Shown here: positions 1 to 10,500 of the stretch, one piece after another
Position numbering within the stretch: position 1 is the stretch's first letter
How the letters are laid out: each line of letters starts with the position of its first letter
Assembly (NCBI GenBank): GCA_020342235.1
Contig: CP073216.1
Location: forward strand, 992,001 to 1,056,000
Direction of reading: 5' to 3'
DNA from: Saccharomycopsis phalli
Lineage: Eukaryota; Ascomycota; Saccharomycetes; Ascoideales; Saccharomycopsidaceae
DNA length: 64,000 nt
Notes under the pieces: generated by a model
What the model was told of the DNA's origin: nothing
Seen by the model: only the letters and a program-made list of their open reading frames with translations
Database searches by the model: none
Made by a program: the position numbers and the translations under genes

Positions 1-2
1 GT

Positions 3-404
3 GAGGAAGGTAATGGTGCTGTTTGGTCGGTGGATAACCGGAACGAAAATGAGCTTTCAGATCAAAACCTGGATCGAATTGATGACCTGGATCAGAATGA
101 CAATCGGTTGGATCTGGATCACTGTGATCTGGATCTGGATATTATGCCGCCTCGCAATCAAAATCGCATGCGCAAGCAGATAAATCGGATTCTACGAACA
201 AGAAAAATCACAGTTAGTGATGAAAGTGACGACGACTTGGGACACCATAATTCTGAAATTGAGTCGATGGGTGGCTCTGAGCGTCAGGAGGACAATTTGG
301 AGAATGACAGCCTAGATAATGATAGCTTGGAAAATTCGCTGTATGGTGCGTATGATTCAGGATATGAAATGGAAGAAGATGGTTGGGGTGGGTTCCTGGA
401 CTAG
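3..404 (+). CDS. C-terminal part of an acidic protein (5' end outside window)
   Basis: The frame is open from the first base to a TAG at 402-404 and has no convincing start, so this is the 3' end of a gene that begins upstream. The visible 133 residues are rich in Asp, Glu, Asn and Ser. A short basic stretch (RMRKQINRILRTRK) precedes a strongly acidic tail that ends in a Trp/Gly/Phe motif (EEDGWGGFLD). Such tails are common in nuclear or chromatin proteins, but no domain is recognisable and I do not assign a function. Internal ATGs exist, so a short independent ORF cannot be fully excluded. Confidence 0.6.
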   Translation, partial: EEGNGAVWSVDNRNENELSDQNLDRIDDLDQNDNRLDLDHCDLDLDIMPPRNQNRMRKQINRILRTRKITVSDESDDDLGHHNSEIESMGGSERQEDNLENDSLDNDSLENSLYGAYDSGYEMEEDGWGGFLD

Positions 405-1653
405 CATGTTATATTTTTTATAACGTTTTCGCCAGAAAAACAAATTGCCAATCACGTTATTACTGTCGCTTACCAGATCACTTCTTGGCTTACAAACCAC
501 GTTCCCGAGTTGTATAAATGACAATTGTACCAGGCTGTACCAAGTGTCACTTTTTTTTTTGATCTCTGGTTCACTAATCACATACTTGATAATACTTTAC
601 GATTCATTCTATTTCTTTGGTCCTTTTTGTACATTGTAATTCATCATTTATAATGCGGCCATGCTATAGATCCTATTGCAGTAGCCAATCGTCAATCTCC
701 CAACTGTATTTATTACTTTCGCCCAGGATATAACGTTCTAGATTATTATATCGTCTCTTTGATTCAATCTGTTCTCCGCACTTAAATTAACTTGTTTGAG
801 TCTTCCTTAATATCATTTCTCTCATGCTCAGCTCCACCAACATCCGCTCATTGACATCCACCAAGTATCCACACCACTAAAATACCATTACTACTACCTA
901 GATCCTAGTCGTCAAATGACATGCTTTAGTTTCATGTGCATTGCACCAGTTGCATCAAAGTTAAAAGCTTGAAGTAGCCCACGATGCCTTACATTCTGGT
1001 AAAAACCTTTCTGGCTCGTTGCATAGCAAGTATTACATTGAATGCAGCGTCCCATGGTAACTGCATTAATCCTATAGATAAATTAACGTCGTATTGGATC
1101 TCTGCCATTATATCAACGGTATCATTCAATCTTAGTTTTAGAAGCTGTGCGTGGCGATATTCATTGGTACGGCATATTACAGAAGAATCAACTATTAGAA
1201 GCCTCGAAGATAGTTACAAGCATTGTACTTCTGATTTATAATTCAAAGTTTTGATGTCATTGTAGGTACCACCTGGTACCACCTGTGGCAAACCTAGATG
1301 CATTCACTCACTTCACACGTTAAACCTACGTCAATTCATACCAGAAATAGCATATATTTGTCTTAAGATGACTTCTCAAAAATAGCTTACAAAATTCCTT
1401 CATTTTTGGCTCTTGCAAATTCAAATTCTTTCAACCTAATTCCCTCAGAAAAACTTAGCCGTGGGTAAGCAAATAATAATATCTGCGTCATCTCCTCGTC
1501 AATATAATTATTGGCTGTATAATTACCAAAAATTTTTAACGACCTAGTGCGGTTAAATTAGGTGTGGCATACAGGATTTCGATCAGATAAACGTTGACTT
1601 CGAAAATTTCTTTATTATCTCTACTCATGTTGTCAAAAAAAATATTTCAAGAA
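405..1653. other. Intergenic, AT-rich, no gene seen
   Basis: This spacer lies between the acidic protein tail and tRNA-Phe. It is AT-rich. An 85-codon ORF at 984-1241 (+) has no recognisable domain and is not called. No tRNA, long repeat or spliced gene is visible. Confidence 0.5.
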
Positions 1654-1737
1654 GCGGATTTAGCTCAGTTGGGAGAGCGTCAGACTGAAGTTTAGTTTGA
1701 AATCTGAAGGTCCTGTGTTCGATCCACAGAATTCGCA
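1654..1737 (+). tRNA. tRNA-Phe (GAA) with 11-nt intron
   Basis: The sequence folds as a standard tRNA-Phe. The acceptor stem pairs GCGGATT with AATTCGC, the A box is TAGCTCAGTTGGGAGAGC and the B box is GTTCGATCC. The anticodon stem TCAGA/TCTGA brackets anticodon GAA at 1687-1689. An 11-nt intron (1691-1701) lies one base 3' of the anticodon, the canonical nuclear position. The mature length is 73 nt. A run of T follows at once and serves as the Pol III terminator. The intron is shorter than the 18-19 nt of S. cerevisiae tRNA-Phe. A second gene lies at the far end of the window on the other strand. Confidence 0.97.
1691..1701 (+). other. tRNA-Phe intron (11 nt)
   Basis: These 11 bases are left over after the anticodon loop and stem are paired. 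They sit between tRNA positions 37 and 38, where the tRNA endonuclease cuts. Confidence 0.9.
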
Positions 1738-2096
1738 TCTTTTTTAAAGTGTTTCTGATGCTATCAGGAAAAACCTCTCGTGTATTTGAAGGCACAAATA
1801 ATTTTTTTACTTACAGCGGCTTTAATCTGACCTACTTATAGGCCACTATCTATTGACATTATTTTATCAATATCCATCATTTGTAATCATATTACCCAGT
1901 GTAATATAACAACTAGGATACCAGTTTGTGAATCTGGAAGGAAATAGGACTGTTTAGAAATAACAATAAAAAGTTTAGAGCTTGCTTCAGAATAATAAAA
2001 TCAGGTATGGGACTTCATTACACTCAGTATGCCCATTGAACCAAACTATTTTTTATATTTACCGTTCCATGTCCGAATCAGTATCCATGTTTGCAA
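1738..2096. other. Intergenic, no gene seen
   Basis: AT-rich spacer after the tRNA terminator, running to the 3' end of the F-box gene. Overlapping short ORFs near 1982-2191 are shadows or chance. Confidence 0.5.
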
Positions 2097-3977
2097 TTAT
2101 TCATCATAGATACAAGTCATCTTTCTCAGAAATGGATCAATGTTATAATACACTCCGTTCAAACACACAAACTGCACAGCCGTGTGTTTAGCCAACCATT
2201 TTATATAATGAAGGAAAAAGTGGCTGGTAATTTTTGTAAGGATATTAAAGCAGCTCTCATCGTAATTGCAAGTTGGTTTAGGCTGATCATCAGGGACAAA
2301 TTTCGTAAACTCTTCCGCGTAGAAATCTTCGTCGTTGTCATTGACGAATTCCCGGCAAATGATTGTTGAGTATCCGTGGAAGTTCCATGAAACAAAATTG
2401 GCAGCATCAGCTTGTGTGTAAGAAGACATTTCAAATTGACTGAGGGTAGTATTGCAATTGCCAGTGAGTTTTGAATATTCAACACTGAGAGATGGCACAT
2501 TGTGGGGAATTCTTGCGGACAACGTGTGAGCGAAGAACCCAAAAAGTCGAGGAGAAATCATATCCTTGAACGCAAAATCAGAGTAGTCAAAATACTGGTG
2601 GGTCATTAAATAAGAATCAAATAATGGGAGGTATTTTGCACAAAAAGAACAGCCACAGCCGTTCCAAAGCACATCGGAGACAACCTGTTCGTAGCAGCAG
2701 ACGGATGATAAAGCGCAAGGAAGAAACAAGGAGGATAAATTGGTGAATTTAGGTAAGACCGTTTCGTATAATTTTCTGCGTCGTAAGTAGTTCCCCTCGA
2801 GCCCGTCTTCCAATTTCCCATCAATAGAGGGATGGTTTTTTATGGTGAGCGATGACAATTTAGACTTGTTTGGAAGATTCAGCAAGAAGGAAAACACTGC
2901 CAAGTCCCATGATTCAAAGACATCATGTTTTTTTATCAGACTTTGATGATTGTATTCTTTTTGTAAAAACACGACTGACGTAAGATTGGTCAAAGCATGA
3001 GCTAAGCTGTTGAGGAAACCAGAAAGGCAGTCACAGTTTGATTCGTCGCAATTGACCATTAGTTCGAGAGTGGATAGTTTTGAAATTTCGGTTAGAGAAC
3101 TAAGAATGGACAGTGCTAGATTTCTAAGAACATGATCATAACTGTTGATGCCATGGATGTGATTGAATTTGAGAGACTTGAGCGCCATTTTTTTCTCCAA
3201 GGGGCACAATAAATCGGCCAAGAGCTTGATGATTCGTAGTGAAGTTTCCTCACCATCCACGACAACCAATTCTTCAAGCTGTAAAAGATGTTGGGCCAAT
3301 TTTGGATTAGAGGATGTGAAAGTAAGTAATTTATCATTTTCCAAGGCCAATCTGAGCGATTTCAAGCGGGGAAACTGCGTTATAATGTCCAATTCGTGTA
3401 TGTGATCGAGAATGAGGTTTTCTAAAGAATTATATTGGGCACTCTGTAATTCGCTGGAGACAGATTCACGCAACTTGGAGTCGAGTACAGTCAAGAGCCT
3501 CAATGTGCTTGAATTGGCTTGAATCACCTTGATCAAAGTTTCTGCCAATGACTCGTACTCCAGAGCGGTGGCACAAATCAGCTCATCAACCAAGATTTCC
3601 TCGACCTCGGAGGAACCACGAGAGGCCTCAAGGAGCTTCAATTTGGATGCCAACGGGTTTTGTACCAGGTCTCGTATAAAAGTGTAGTTAGCACTACCAG
3701 CCAATGGCTTGTAATTGCGAAGCCAAATCCTGCGGACCAATTTCTCTTTTGAGATTTTTTTCAAGGTGCTGCAAGTCAGCAAGACACTGAGAACGTCATT
3801 TTGCGGTAAAAGGTCCACGATTCTGACAAGAATGTCTGGAGGAAGTTCAAGAAGAGACCTGCTGGCTGGGTTTGGAAGAAAACGGCAGGGGATTGGCGGA
3901 CTGAGCTGAATTTCCGCGTCGTCGGTATGATTTTCTGGGATTTCAAAGCTCGTGAATAAGTTGAGCAACCACGACAT
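2097..3977 (-). CDS. F-box protein, YDR306C/YLR352W-like
   Basis: This 626-residue protein starts at the first in-frame ATG (3977); the frame is open further upstream only with non-ATG codons. An F-box lies near residues 40-88 (LLELPPDILVRIVDLLPQ followed by a Leu/Cys-rich second half), which is the Skp1-binding module of SCF ubiquitin ligases. The rest is Leu-rich with irregular LRR-like segments. A late Cys-rich stretch (NGCGCSFCAKYLPLFDSY) resembles a motif I associate with fungal F-box proteins of the YDR306C/YLR352W type. By inference it is a substrate receptor of an SCF complex; its substrate is unknown. In-frame CTG codons should be read as Ser. Confidence 0.8.
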   Translation of the reverse strand: MSWLLNLFTSFEIPENHTDDAEIQLSPPIPCRFLPNPASRSLLELPPDILVRIVDLLPQNDVLSVLLTCSTLKKISKEKLVRRIWLRNYKPLAGSANYTFIRDLVQNPLASKLKLLEASRGSSEVEEILVDELICATALEYESLAETLIKVIQANSSTLRLLTVLDSKLRESVSSELQSAQYNSLENLILDHIHELDIITQFPRLKSLRLALENDKLLTFTSSNPKLAQHLLQLEELVVVDGEETSLRIIKLLADLLCPLEKKMALKSLKFNHIHGINSYDHVLRNLALSILSSLTEISKLSTLELMVNCDESNCDCLSGFLNSLAHALTNLTSVVFLQKEYNHQSLIKKHDVFESWDLAVFSFLLNLPNKSKLSSLTIKNHPSIDGKLEDGLEGNYLRRRKLYETVLPKFTNLSSLFLPCALSSVCCYEQVVSDVLWNGCGCSFCAKYLPLFDSYLMTHQYFDYSDFAFKDMISPRLFGFFAHTLSARIPHNVPSLSVEYSKLTGNCNTTLSQFEMSSYTQADAANFVSWNFHGYSTIICREFVNDNDEDFYAEEFTKFVPDDQPKPTCNYDESCFNILTKITSHFFLHYIKWLAKHTAVQFVCLNGVYYNIDPFLRKMTCIYDE

Positions 3978-4065
3978 GTAGTGAGTGATAGCAGATGAGT
4001 GAGATGTGGGGTGATGTGGAGTGAGGCTGTGTACCAAATTGGCGGGCCATTCCAAATATGAGGTG

Positions 4066-4130
4066 TAATGATAATAATATTTATTAGTTGTATACTAGGT
4101 TCCTGTGAAGGGATTTGAAACTATACACGG
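4066..4130. repeat. Short fragment of dispersed repeat family A
   Basis: The stretch around 4070-4105 (AATAATATTTATT followed by TATACTAGGTTCCT) matches the 5' part of the copies at about 4246 and 29719. It looks like a truncated, degenerate copy. Confidence 0.5.
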
Positions 4131-4239
4131 TTGAATTGTTTAGAAGAAGTATTCGGCTTCTCTTGTGGTGCTGTAAAGCCAAAGATCTGCTTCTGCAGCA
4201 CGATTGCAAGTTGGATTCAATTGTCCTGAGGGTGGTATA

Positions 4240-4500
4240 ATAATAATAATATTTATTCAAAGCTATGACTATACTAGGCTTCCAGGGGAGATTGATACTT
4301 TGCCGTCTACGACTAAGGACGCTGCTGCAATGTAGTCGTCGAAAGAAAACTCTTTGACAGAGATAAAAAACTTTCGACTGGTGCTGGTGAATAGTAGAGC
4401 AATGGAAATCGAAGGGGCAGTGTGTTTTTTCCTAGTTTGTATGTAACTTGAGCCACCCCTTCCCAGGGTAGTACGGCAGCCCTCCTAACATGCTGTAGCA
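4240..4500 (+). repeat. Dispersed repeat family A, copy 1 (LTR-like fossil)
   Basis: About 250 bp align along their length with 29716-29965, at roughly three quarters identity by eye. Shared landmarks are AATAATATTTATTCAAAGC, ACTATACTAGG, a TTGACTGGTGCT-like block and a GCAGCCCTCC end. The AATAATATTTATT motif resembles the 3'-end-forming region of yeast LTRs, so a decayed solo LTR is the best guess. No clean target-site duplication or ends could be set. Confidence 0.6.
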
Positions 4501-4589
4501 AAAAAGGAAACTACTAGTCCAGCACAACGAGTAGAATCCTCACATCTCCTGAGGGTAGTTGATTAGCTTTTCTTTCAATTGGTTGAATA

Positions 4590-4830
4590 CTCAAGAATAC
4601 GAGTTGGTAAAATAGTTAAAATATATTTGCTTGACAATTAAGGGAAAAGTTGGACTATTTATACTTGAACATGAAATGAAATAACCTTTTTTAGAGAAGA
4701 ACTAAGACCTATTGGGATTAGTTCTTATCTTTATAATGGAGGCTTCACGAAGAAGCACAATTGCCGGAAAGGAGTAGAAATGGTGCGTAGCCAAGAAGCA
4801 TGAGAGAAGCTAATGGATTGGTGTAGCTTC
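4590..4830 (+). repeat. Dispersed repeat family B, copy 1
   Basis: Aligns with about 10190-10500 (same strand) and 63040-63195 (opposite strand). Landmarks are ACGAGTTGGTAAAAT, an ATACTTGAACATGAAATGAAATAA block, ACCTATTGGGATTA and a terminal CTAATGGATTGGTGTAGCTTC. All copies are degenerate and none has an ORF. It is probably a decayed mobile element or LTR of unassigned family. Confidence 0.55.
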
Positions 4831-5380
4831 AAACTGCCCCACACGAAAGTCTCGAAAACGAGTAATACAGACTCGGAATAGAAATGCTACCGCCATTGAG
4901 GTTTTTCAGCGCAGGATATTTTGAGGGTTGTAAGGGTTTTCTTCAACAGGATGCTGCCTTAGGATGTTCCTGAGTAAAAATATACTTGTCGAATCACCGG
5001 TTTCTGGAGACTTACAGCACTATTTGGGAGTTTGGTATGGGATGGAGCCGGGATGGGCTGGGGAAATTTCTTTACGGCTAATGATGAATTTTCCATAGTG
5101 ACAACCCTAAGTCAGGCTATTGTGCTAGTAGCTGCGAAAGCTCACAGCCTGCTCCACGCACAAATTACCAGCACAACTGCTAGAAATCCCTCCTAGAGTT
5201 TTTCTACCCATTTTCAAGGGTTTTCTCTGAGCAACATGTATAGCGGCGCCGTCCCTAGTTTTTGACGGCGAAGTATCAAACTCTCCGGAGCCAAAGTATA
5301 GCTATAACCTTGAATACAATAATACAATGCAATGTTGTAAGAAATTATGGAATTATTACAGTTATGGAGACTACTGGTGG
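4831..5380. other. Intergenic, no gene seen
   Basis: Spacer between repeat family B and the tandem repeats upstream of TPS3's 3' end. No coding or RNA signal was recognised. Confidence 0.4.
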
Positions 5381-5383
5381 TGA

Positions 5384-5450
5384 CAGATTTGCTAGCGGCA
5401 AAGGCAGATTTACTAGCTACAAAGGTACATTTACTAGCTACAAATGATGG
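5384..5450. repeat. Short tandem repeat, about 24-nt unit
   Basis: The phrase TTTACTAGCTACAAAGG recurs two to three times with small changes. Simple slippage-type repeat. Confidence 0.6.
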
Positions 5451-5751
5451 ATTCATCATAGTGACGGGTGATTTACCGTAGTAACGAGTGATTTGCAACA
5501 GCGACAGAAGATTTACAATAACAATAATGACATTTATTTACAGTAATGGCAGCACCACTCGTGCATACAATACCAAGTAAGATTGAGCAAATCTTGCGAC
5601 AAGTAAAAGCATTGTATAGACGAGTAGTGACTTGTATCGGGAAAACGATACTTGCAAACAAGTCAATCCACAACCATCAAGACAATGTCAAAATATGCAA
5701 CCACTTAAAACCAAGGCGACTGACTTACATACAACAGAAAACCCACCTATC

Positions 5752-5895
5752 TCACTAACTAGAGATGCTCAAATGGCACCCTAGCTCACTAACTAGAAAT
5801 ACTTAAATTGCACCCTAGCTCACGAACTAGAAATACTCAAATGGCACCCTACCACACTAATAACTAGAAATACTCAAATGGCACTGTATCACCCT
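5752..5895. repeat. Minisatellite, about 34-nt unit, four copies
   Basis: Four imperfect copies of a unit built from CTCACTAACTAGAAATACTC and AAATGGCACCCTAG lie just beyond the 3' end of TPS3, about 30 bp past its stop codon. Confidence 0.8.
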
Positions 5896-5921
5896 ATGCA
5901 ACTGTAAAAGACACCCATCAC

Positions 5922-8744
5922 TTAATGCAACTGCAAAAGAATACTCAACAACCGATTGGTCCCCTCCACTTGGGCCTTGGCATTTGTATCCGAGCTCTGG
6001 CCCGCTGCCACGGTAAATACGTGCGGAATCGCCGCCAAGTTGTTGCAGTACTCAAACACCGGCTCAGTAATAGGATTCGAGCACGCCGAGTAGAAAAGCA
6101 AGTCCACCAGGTTCACAGTCGCGGGGATTTCAACCTCGGGCTGTGAAACCGGCGTCAGGTTTGCCGACGCGCTAAGAACGCGCAACTTGTCCACCTCGCC
6201 CGTCTGGTAGTAGTGGAGAACCAAGCCAAGCATCCTGAGCGTGAGATTTGCGGCCTGGATCACCACCAAGTCCTTCATCACCGTCGCATGGATGCTGCCG
6301 TCCAGAAAACTGTCATTCACGTGGCTCACACACTCGCCAATTGTCTGTTGTGCGCGTTCGCTATCTTCGACTTTTTCGGTGTGGTACCGCACGGTACAGT
6401 CCTCGACCTCGACGTAGGACTCCGGCAAACGCTCGACCAACGACTGGATCATCTTGACCACGTCCTTCATCCAGGACGTGTTGTTTTCCAACGAGAGCCA
6501 GTTCAGCGCGAGGCCCGGGAGTTTGACGTACCCCCCGTTTTCGGAAATAAGCCCAATGTGCGGGATCCGCCCGTACATCATGTCCATGTCGGACTTTTTC
6601 ATGTAGCTGTTGATAAAGACTGCGTTGCGCGCGTCGCTGGTCAACTCTGACAACGCCAGCAACTTGCGCTTTGTGTCAATCGCCGACGCCTTGCCGCGCG
6701 CGTCAAAGTCGAGCACAAACACGCGCTGCCCGCGTGTCGCGCCGAGCGACGCGTACACCTTGGCAAACGCGCTGTCCTTGAGCGAGATCGTCTGGGTGTC
6801 GCGGCGCTGCTGCTGCTTCCGCCACGCGTCGTCCACGTGTGACACCGCCAGCGCGATCCAGCTGTAGCAGTTCTTGGACGCCAACACCGCGTACAACGCG
6901 TCCCAGCGGCGCAGCTTCTCCTCCGGCAGCATCGTCAACGCCGCGTGGAGCTGGTCCGCCATTTGCGAAAAGTCCCACGGGTTGATCACCAACGCGCCGC
7001 GCTGGAATATCGACGCCGACCCAGTGAACTCCGAGAGGAGAAGCGGCGCCTTCTTGCCGCGCGCCGCCACGATAAACTCGTGACACGTCAAGTTCATGCC
7101 CTCGCGCATTGTCGACACGACAAACGCGTCCGCGACACAAAGAAGCGCCAAGTACTGCTGGAAGTCAATGTCCTGGTTCAAGAGCACAACCGGCGGCGGC
7201 GCCATGATATCCTTGGCCATGCTGTTGACGCGCTCCACCACCAGCATCACCGCGGCATCGAGCTCCGCGTCGGCGCTGTTGGACTTGAGAAGAATCTCAA
7301 GAAACACCACCTTGCCCACAAGCTCGGGGTGCCGCTTCAAGAGAAGCTCAAACGCCAAGAGCTTCTGCCGCACGCCCCGGAGCTTGTCGAGCTTGTCGCG
7401 TCCCACGACAAGCTGCTTACCGCGCCACCGCGCCTCGATGAGCAGCCGCCATTTCGCGACCGCAGGGTCCGCGATCTGACGCGCGAGCTTGGTCGCGTCA
7501 ATGCCAATCGGCGCGGAGTACACGTTCACGTACTGCCCGTCGTACAACAACGCGTCGCTGTTGATCACGTCTGCGAGCAAGATCCGGTTGCACGTCTGCA
7601 AGAAATGGCGGCAGTACTCTGGGATCTGGAACCCGACCGCGTTCGCGCCAATCATCCCGAGCAAAAGGTTCTTGCGCTGCGCCAAGCAGCGGAACACCTC
7701 CGACGACGGGAACGCCGCGTGGAGAAAGAAGCCAATCTTCGCCGCCGGACCGAGACGCGCGCGTAGCAACGACGGGAGGAGGAGAAGGTGGTAGTCGTGT
7801 ACCCAGACCGTGTCGCCCGGCCGGTACGCGTCGGCAATCTGCGCGGCAAACGCGTCGTTCATGGCCTGGTAGTATTTCCACGAGTGGTCCTCAAACGCCT
7901 TGGACTTGGCATCGTCGGGCACCTGGTAGTGGAGCGTGGGCCAGAGAATCAGCTTGCAAAAGTTCTTGTAGTGACCCTGGAACGTAAAGTCGTCGGTGAA
8001 CACCGCGACCGACTGGTAGTCGCGCGCGAGTTTCGCGCGGATGTCGCGCTTGATACGCGTCAGGAGCTCGTCGGTCGCCATGCCCACGGTCCCGACCCAC
8101 TGCACGTCGCGTAGCTCGCCTTCCTCGAGCGCGTAGTTGATCGCGTTGCGCAACCCACCATTGCCCTTGGCAAACGCCTCAATGGACCACGGCGCGTTCT
8201 CAAACACGGACTCGTGGTTAAGGATGCTGTCGCCGACATGTGGGCTGCTGAACCCGCCGTAGGGCACCAACTTTTCGTCATTGCCAAAGAGCACCGAGCC
8301 GCAGCGCGCGTCGGGCGCGGAATAGAGCGACGCGACCGACGACACGCGCGATGGTACGCGCGACGGTACGCGTGACGGGGTGCCCACTCCGCTGTTAGCA
8401 CCGCCGCTGCCGGTGGCGGTGGTGGCGGTGGTGCTGCCGCCAGCACCAGCGTGTTTGTGTGCAATCGACGGCGCGCTTGTAGGAGTTGGTTTGCGCGCCT
8501 CGCTGACGCTTGGATTCACGGGCGGCAATTTCGCGCGCGACCGCGGCTGCACGTACGACTGGTTCCTGGTGACAGGGGCATCTCCGCTAAAGAGCGAGTC
8601 GCTCGACTTCGCGGGCTGCTGGAGATACTGGGCGCGGTCCTTTTTCGCGCCGTTGACCTCAAAGTGCACGGTATAGGGAAGAAATCTAGGTTAGTTTGGC
8701 CAATGGGCACGCGGTACGTACAAGGAAGCAATGAATAAGGTCAT
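5922..8744 (-). CDS. TPS3: Trehalose synthase complex regulatory subunit (TPS3/TSL1 type), spliced
   Basis: Joined from 8744-8722 and 8685-5922, this gives 928 residues. Exon 1 encodes MTLFIASL and exon 2 continues FLPYTVHFEV, which restores the family's conserved N-terminus; without splicing the frame would have only a GTG start at 8669. A glucosyltransferase-20 domain spans about residues 170-620 (HDYHLLLLP, AAFPSSEVFRCLAQR, REGMNLTCHEF), and a HAD/trehalose-phosphatase-like domain follows. Catalytic residues are altered: the UDP-glucose-binding Arg/Lys pair is swapped within GRDKLDKLRGV, and the phosphatase DxDGT reads DFDARG. That points to the non-catalytic subunit of the Tps1/Tps2 complex, not to Tps1 or Tps2 themselves. 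Codon use is strongly GC-rich, as expected for high expression. It is divergent from the TatD-like gene, with 87 bp between the start codons. Confidence 0.95.
8686..8721 (-). other. 36-nt spliceosomal intron in TPS3
   Basis: Donor GTACGT, branch site AAACTAAC and acceptor CTAG, with only four bases after CTAAC. Removing it joins TT|A to give the conserved LFLPY motif. Confidence 0.92.
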
Positions 8745-8831
8745 TGAAGAAAAGCGCAAGTGGGAAATTTTAGCAATGATGAGGGCACGTGCCCGCCACA
8801 AAAAAACCCGGGTCTGAACGTGCGTCACCAG

Positions 8832-9785
8832 ATGTACGACGGGCATTGTCATGTGTCGCCGGAGTACCGCGGCGACGGGCAGGCGTTGGGGCAGCAGTAT
8901 TTACGGGCGGGCGGGGTTTCCTGCGGCTTGATGGCCACCAGTCCGTACGACTGGGCGGCTGTCCGGGCGGTTGGTGAAACATGCAATGAGACTACCCATG
9001 ACATTTCCGGTGGTGGACCGGTAGTTGCTGGGTTCGGGGTGCATCCGTGGTACAGCCACTTGTTTTCCACCCTCGGCGACTGTGGGACAGATGCACAGGC
9101 CAAGAGAATGCACTACGCACGGGCGTTGGGCCGGGACGTGTCCCCGGAGCTTCTCGACCGGTTGCCGGCGCCAATCGACCTCGGCCGCCATTTGCAGAAC
9201 CTCCCCGAGGGCCGTATCATCGTCGGCGAAATCGGCCTAGACAAGCTATTCCGGGTCCCCCAGGCCGGATTCCTTGGGGGGACTCCCGCAGGACTCACAA
9301 ACTACAAAGTCACCATGGATCATCAGCAGTTGGTGTTTGAGACCCAGCTCCGAATCGCAGTCCAAAGAAATTTGCCAGTGTCTGTGCACTGTGTAAAGTG
9401 CCACGGAACTCTCTTTGACTCGGTCAAGAAGCTTGTCCAGCCCCAGTCCAGAGTGTGTCTCCATTCGTACACCGGCTCACTTGACCAGGCAAAACGATGG
9501 ATCAAGCTCAAGGCCATGGTGTTTTTTTCATTTTCCATGGTGATTAACGGTGCGGAAATCCGCAGGGCTGAATTCGCCCAGTTGGTGCAGATGTTGCCGG
9601 ATGATTGCATTCTAATTGAGACCGATCTCAGTATTGATGAGTATTATAAAGACGGGTCCAATTCACGGCATGTGCGGGATTTGCAGGATATACAGGGGCT
9701 TATTTGTGGTATCAAGGGCTGGGACGTAGTTCTGGGGGAGAAGATTTTGAATGACAATTGGAAGAGGTATTTAGACGGGGAGTAG
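8832..9785 (+). CDS. TatD-family metal hydrolase (Scn1/YMR262W-like)
   Basis: This 317-residue protein starts at the first in-frame ATG (8832); upstream the frame holds only a GTG and then a stop. It carries the TatD signature in order: DGHCH near the N-terminus (metal-binding His pair), GEIGLD near residue 135, SVHCVKCHG (metal His), LHSYTGS, and IETDLS near the C-terminus. These match the metal-dependent deoxyribonuclease/hydrolase fold. S. pombe Scn1 and S. cerevisiae YMR262W are the closest types I know; Scn1 interacts genetically with the APC/C subunit Cut9. The substrate is unknown. The promoter is shared with TPS3, because the two genes diverge from a gap of under 90 bp. Confidence 0.88.
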   Translation: MYDGHCHVSPEYRGDGQALGQQYLRAGGVSCGLMATSPYDWAAVRAVGETCNETTHDISGGGPVVAGFGVHPWYSHLFSTLGDCGTDAQAKRMHYARALGRDVSPELLDRLPAPIDLGRHLQNLPEGRIIVGEIGLDKLFRVPQAGFLGGTPAGLTNYKVTMDHQQLVFETQLRIAVQRNLPVSVHCVKCHGTLFDSVKKLVQPQSRVCLHSYTGSLDQAKRWIKLKAMVFFSFSMVINGAEIRRAEFAQLVQMLPDDCILIETDLSIDEYYKDGSNSRHVRDLQDIQGLICGIKGWDVVLGEKILNDNWKRYLDGE

Positions 9786-10180
9786 AAGAGTTGAACCAGG
9801 TATTTAGTTGACTTGACTTTACTTTCTTGACTTTACTTTCTTGACTTTACTTTCTTGAATTGACTTTTCTTTGTCTCTTGCTCAACCTTTTGATTCTTGT
9901 GACGTGAATTTCGTCCATTTCAAGGTCATGACCTAGTCTGCACACTCACATTTAGCGACAAGTTTCGTTTCAATTATAGCGAAACTTGGAATAAAAGAGA
10001 ATATATTTTTGCCATTGTAATAAAGATTTCCTTTTGACACATCTATTGTTTTTTCAGAACTCTGCACAACTTCTTTCAGGCCCAATCTTTGCAAAGGTAT
10101 TAGCCAGATCCATACTTTCTACAAAACAACAATTATCCTATTCAAGTGGAAATTGCACGATTTTTTAAATAGCCAAGTGA
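9786..10180. other. Intergenic with short T-rich tandem repeat
   Basis: At 9810-9865 the unit TTGACTTTACTTTC repeats three to four times just past the TatD-like stop. The rest is AT-rich with no gene seen. Confidence 0.5.
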
Positions 10181-10184
10181 ATAT

Positions 10185-10500
10185 GCTAGCTATTTACCAA
10201 ATTGTATCCTAGTTACTAACTACAGAGAGTGTGTAATATAACTCATACACTTGCTTGATTATTCAAAAGTCAAACTGTTTATACTTAAAAATGAAATAAT
10301 CTTGTTGGAAAACAACCAAGAGCTATTGGGATTATTTCTTATTTTTAAAGGCTGTAATTTCAGAAAGGAATAAAGCACAATGGATAAAAGGAACAAGCAC
10401 AATTGATAAAGATGAATACAATTACCGGAAAGATGTGGAAATTATACTTGGCCAAGAATCATTTGTGAAACTAATGGATTAGTGTAGCTTCAGAAAAGAA
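10185..10500 (+). repeat. Dispersed repeat family B, copy 2
   Basis: The part from about 10255 aligns directly with 4620-4830 (TATACTTAAAAATGAAATAA, GAGCTATTGGGATTA, CTAATGGATTAGTGTAGCTTC). The first 70 bp (TATTTACCAAATTGTATCC) match the family in inverted orientation, so the copy looks like two overlapping fragments facing each other. Degenerate, no ORF. Confidence 0.5.

Noticed and set aside
984-1241. 85-codon plus ORF upstream of tRNA-Phe
   Set aside because: No domain, no context, and length expected by chance in this composition.
6945-7766. 273-codon ORF antisense to TPS3
   Set aside because: Arises from GC-rich third positions of TPS3. Arg/His-rich composition, no domain.
8760-8831. 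N-terminal extension of the TatD-like protein
   Set aside because: The extension would start at GTG. The first ATG at 8832 sits right before the conserved DGHCH motif.
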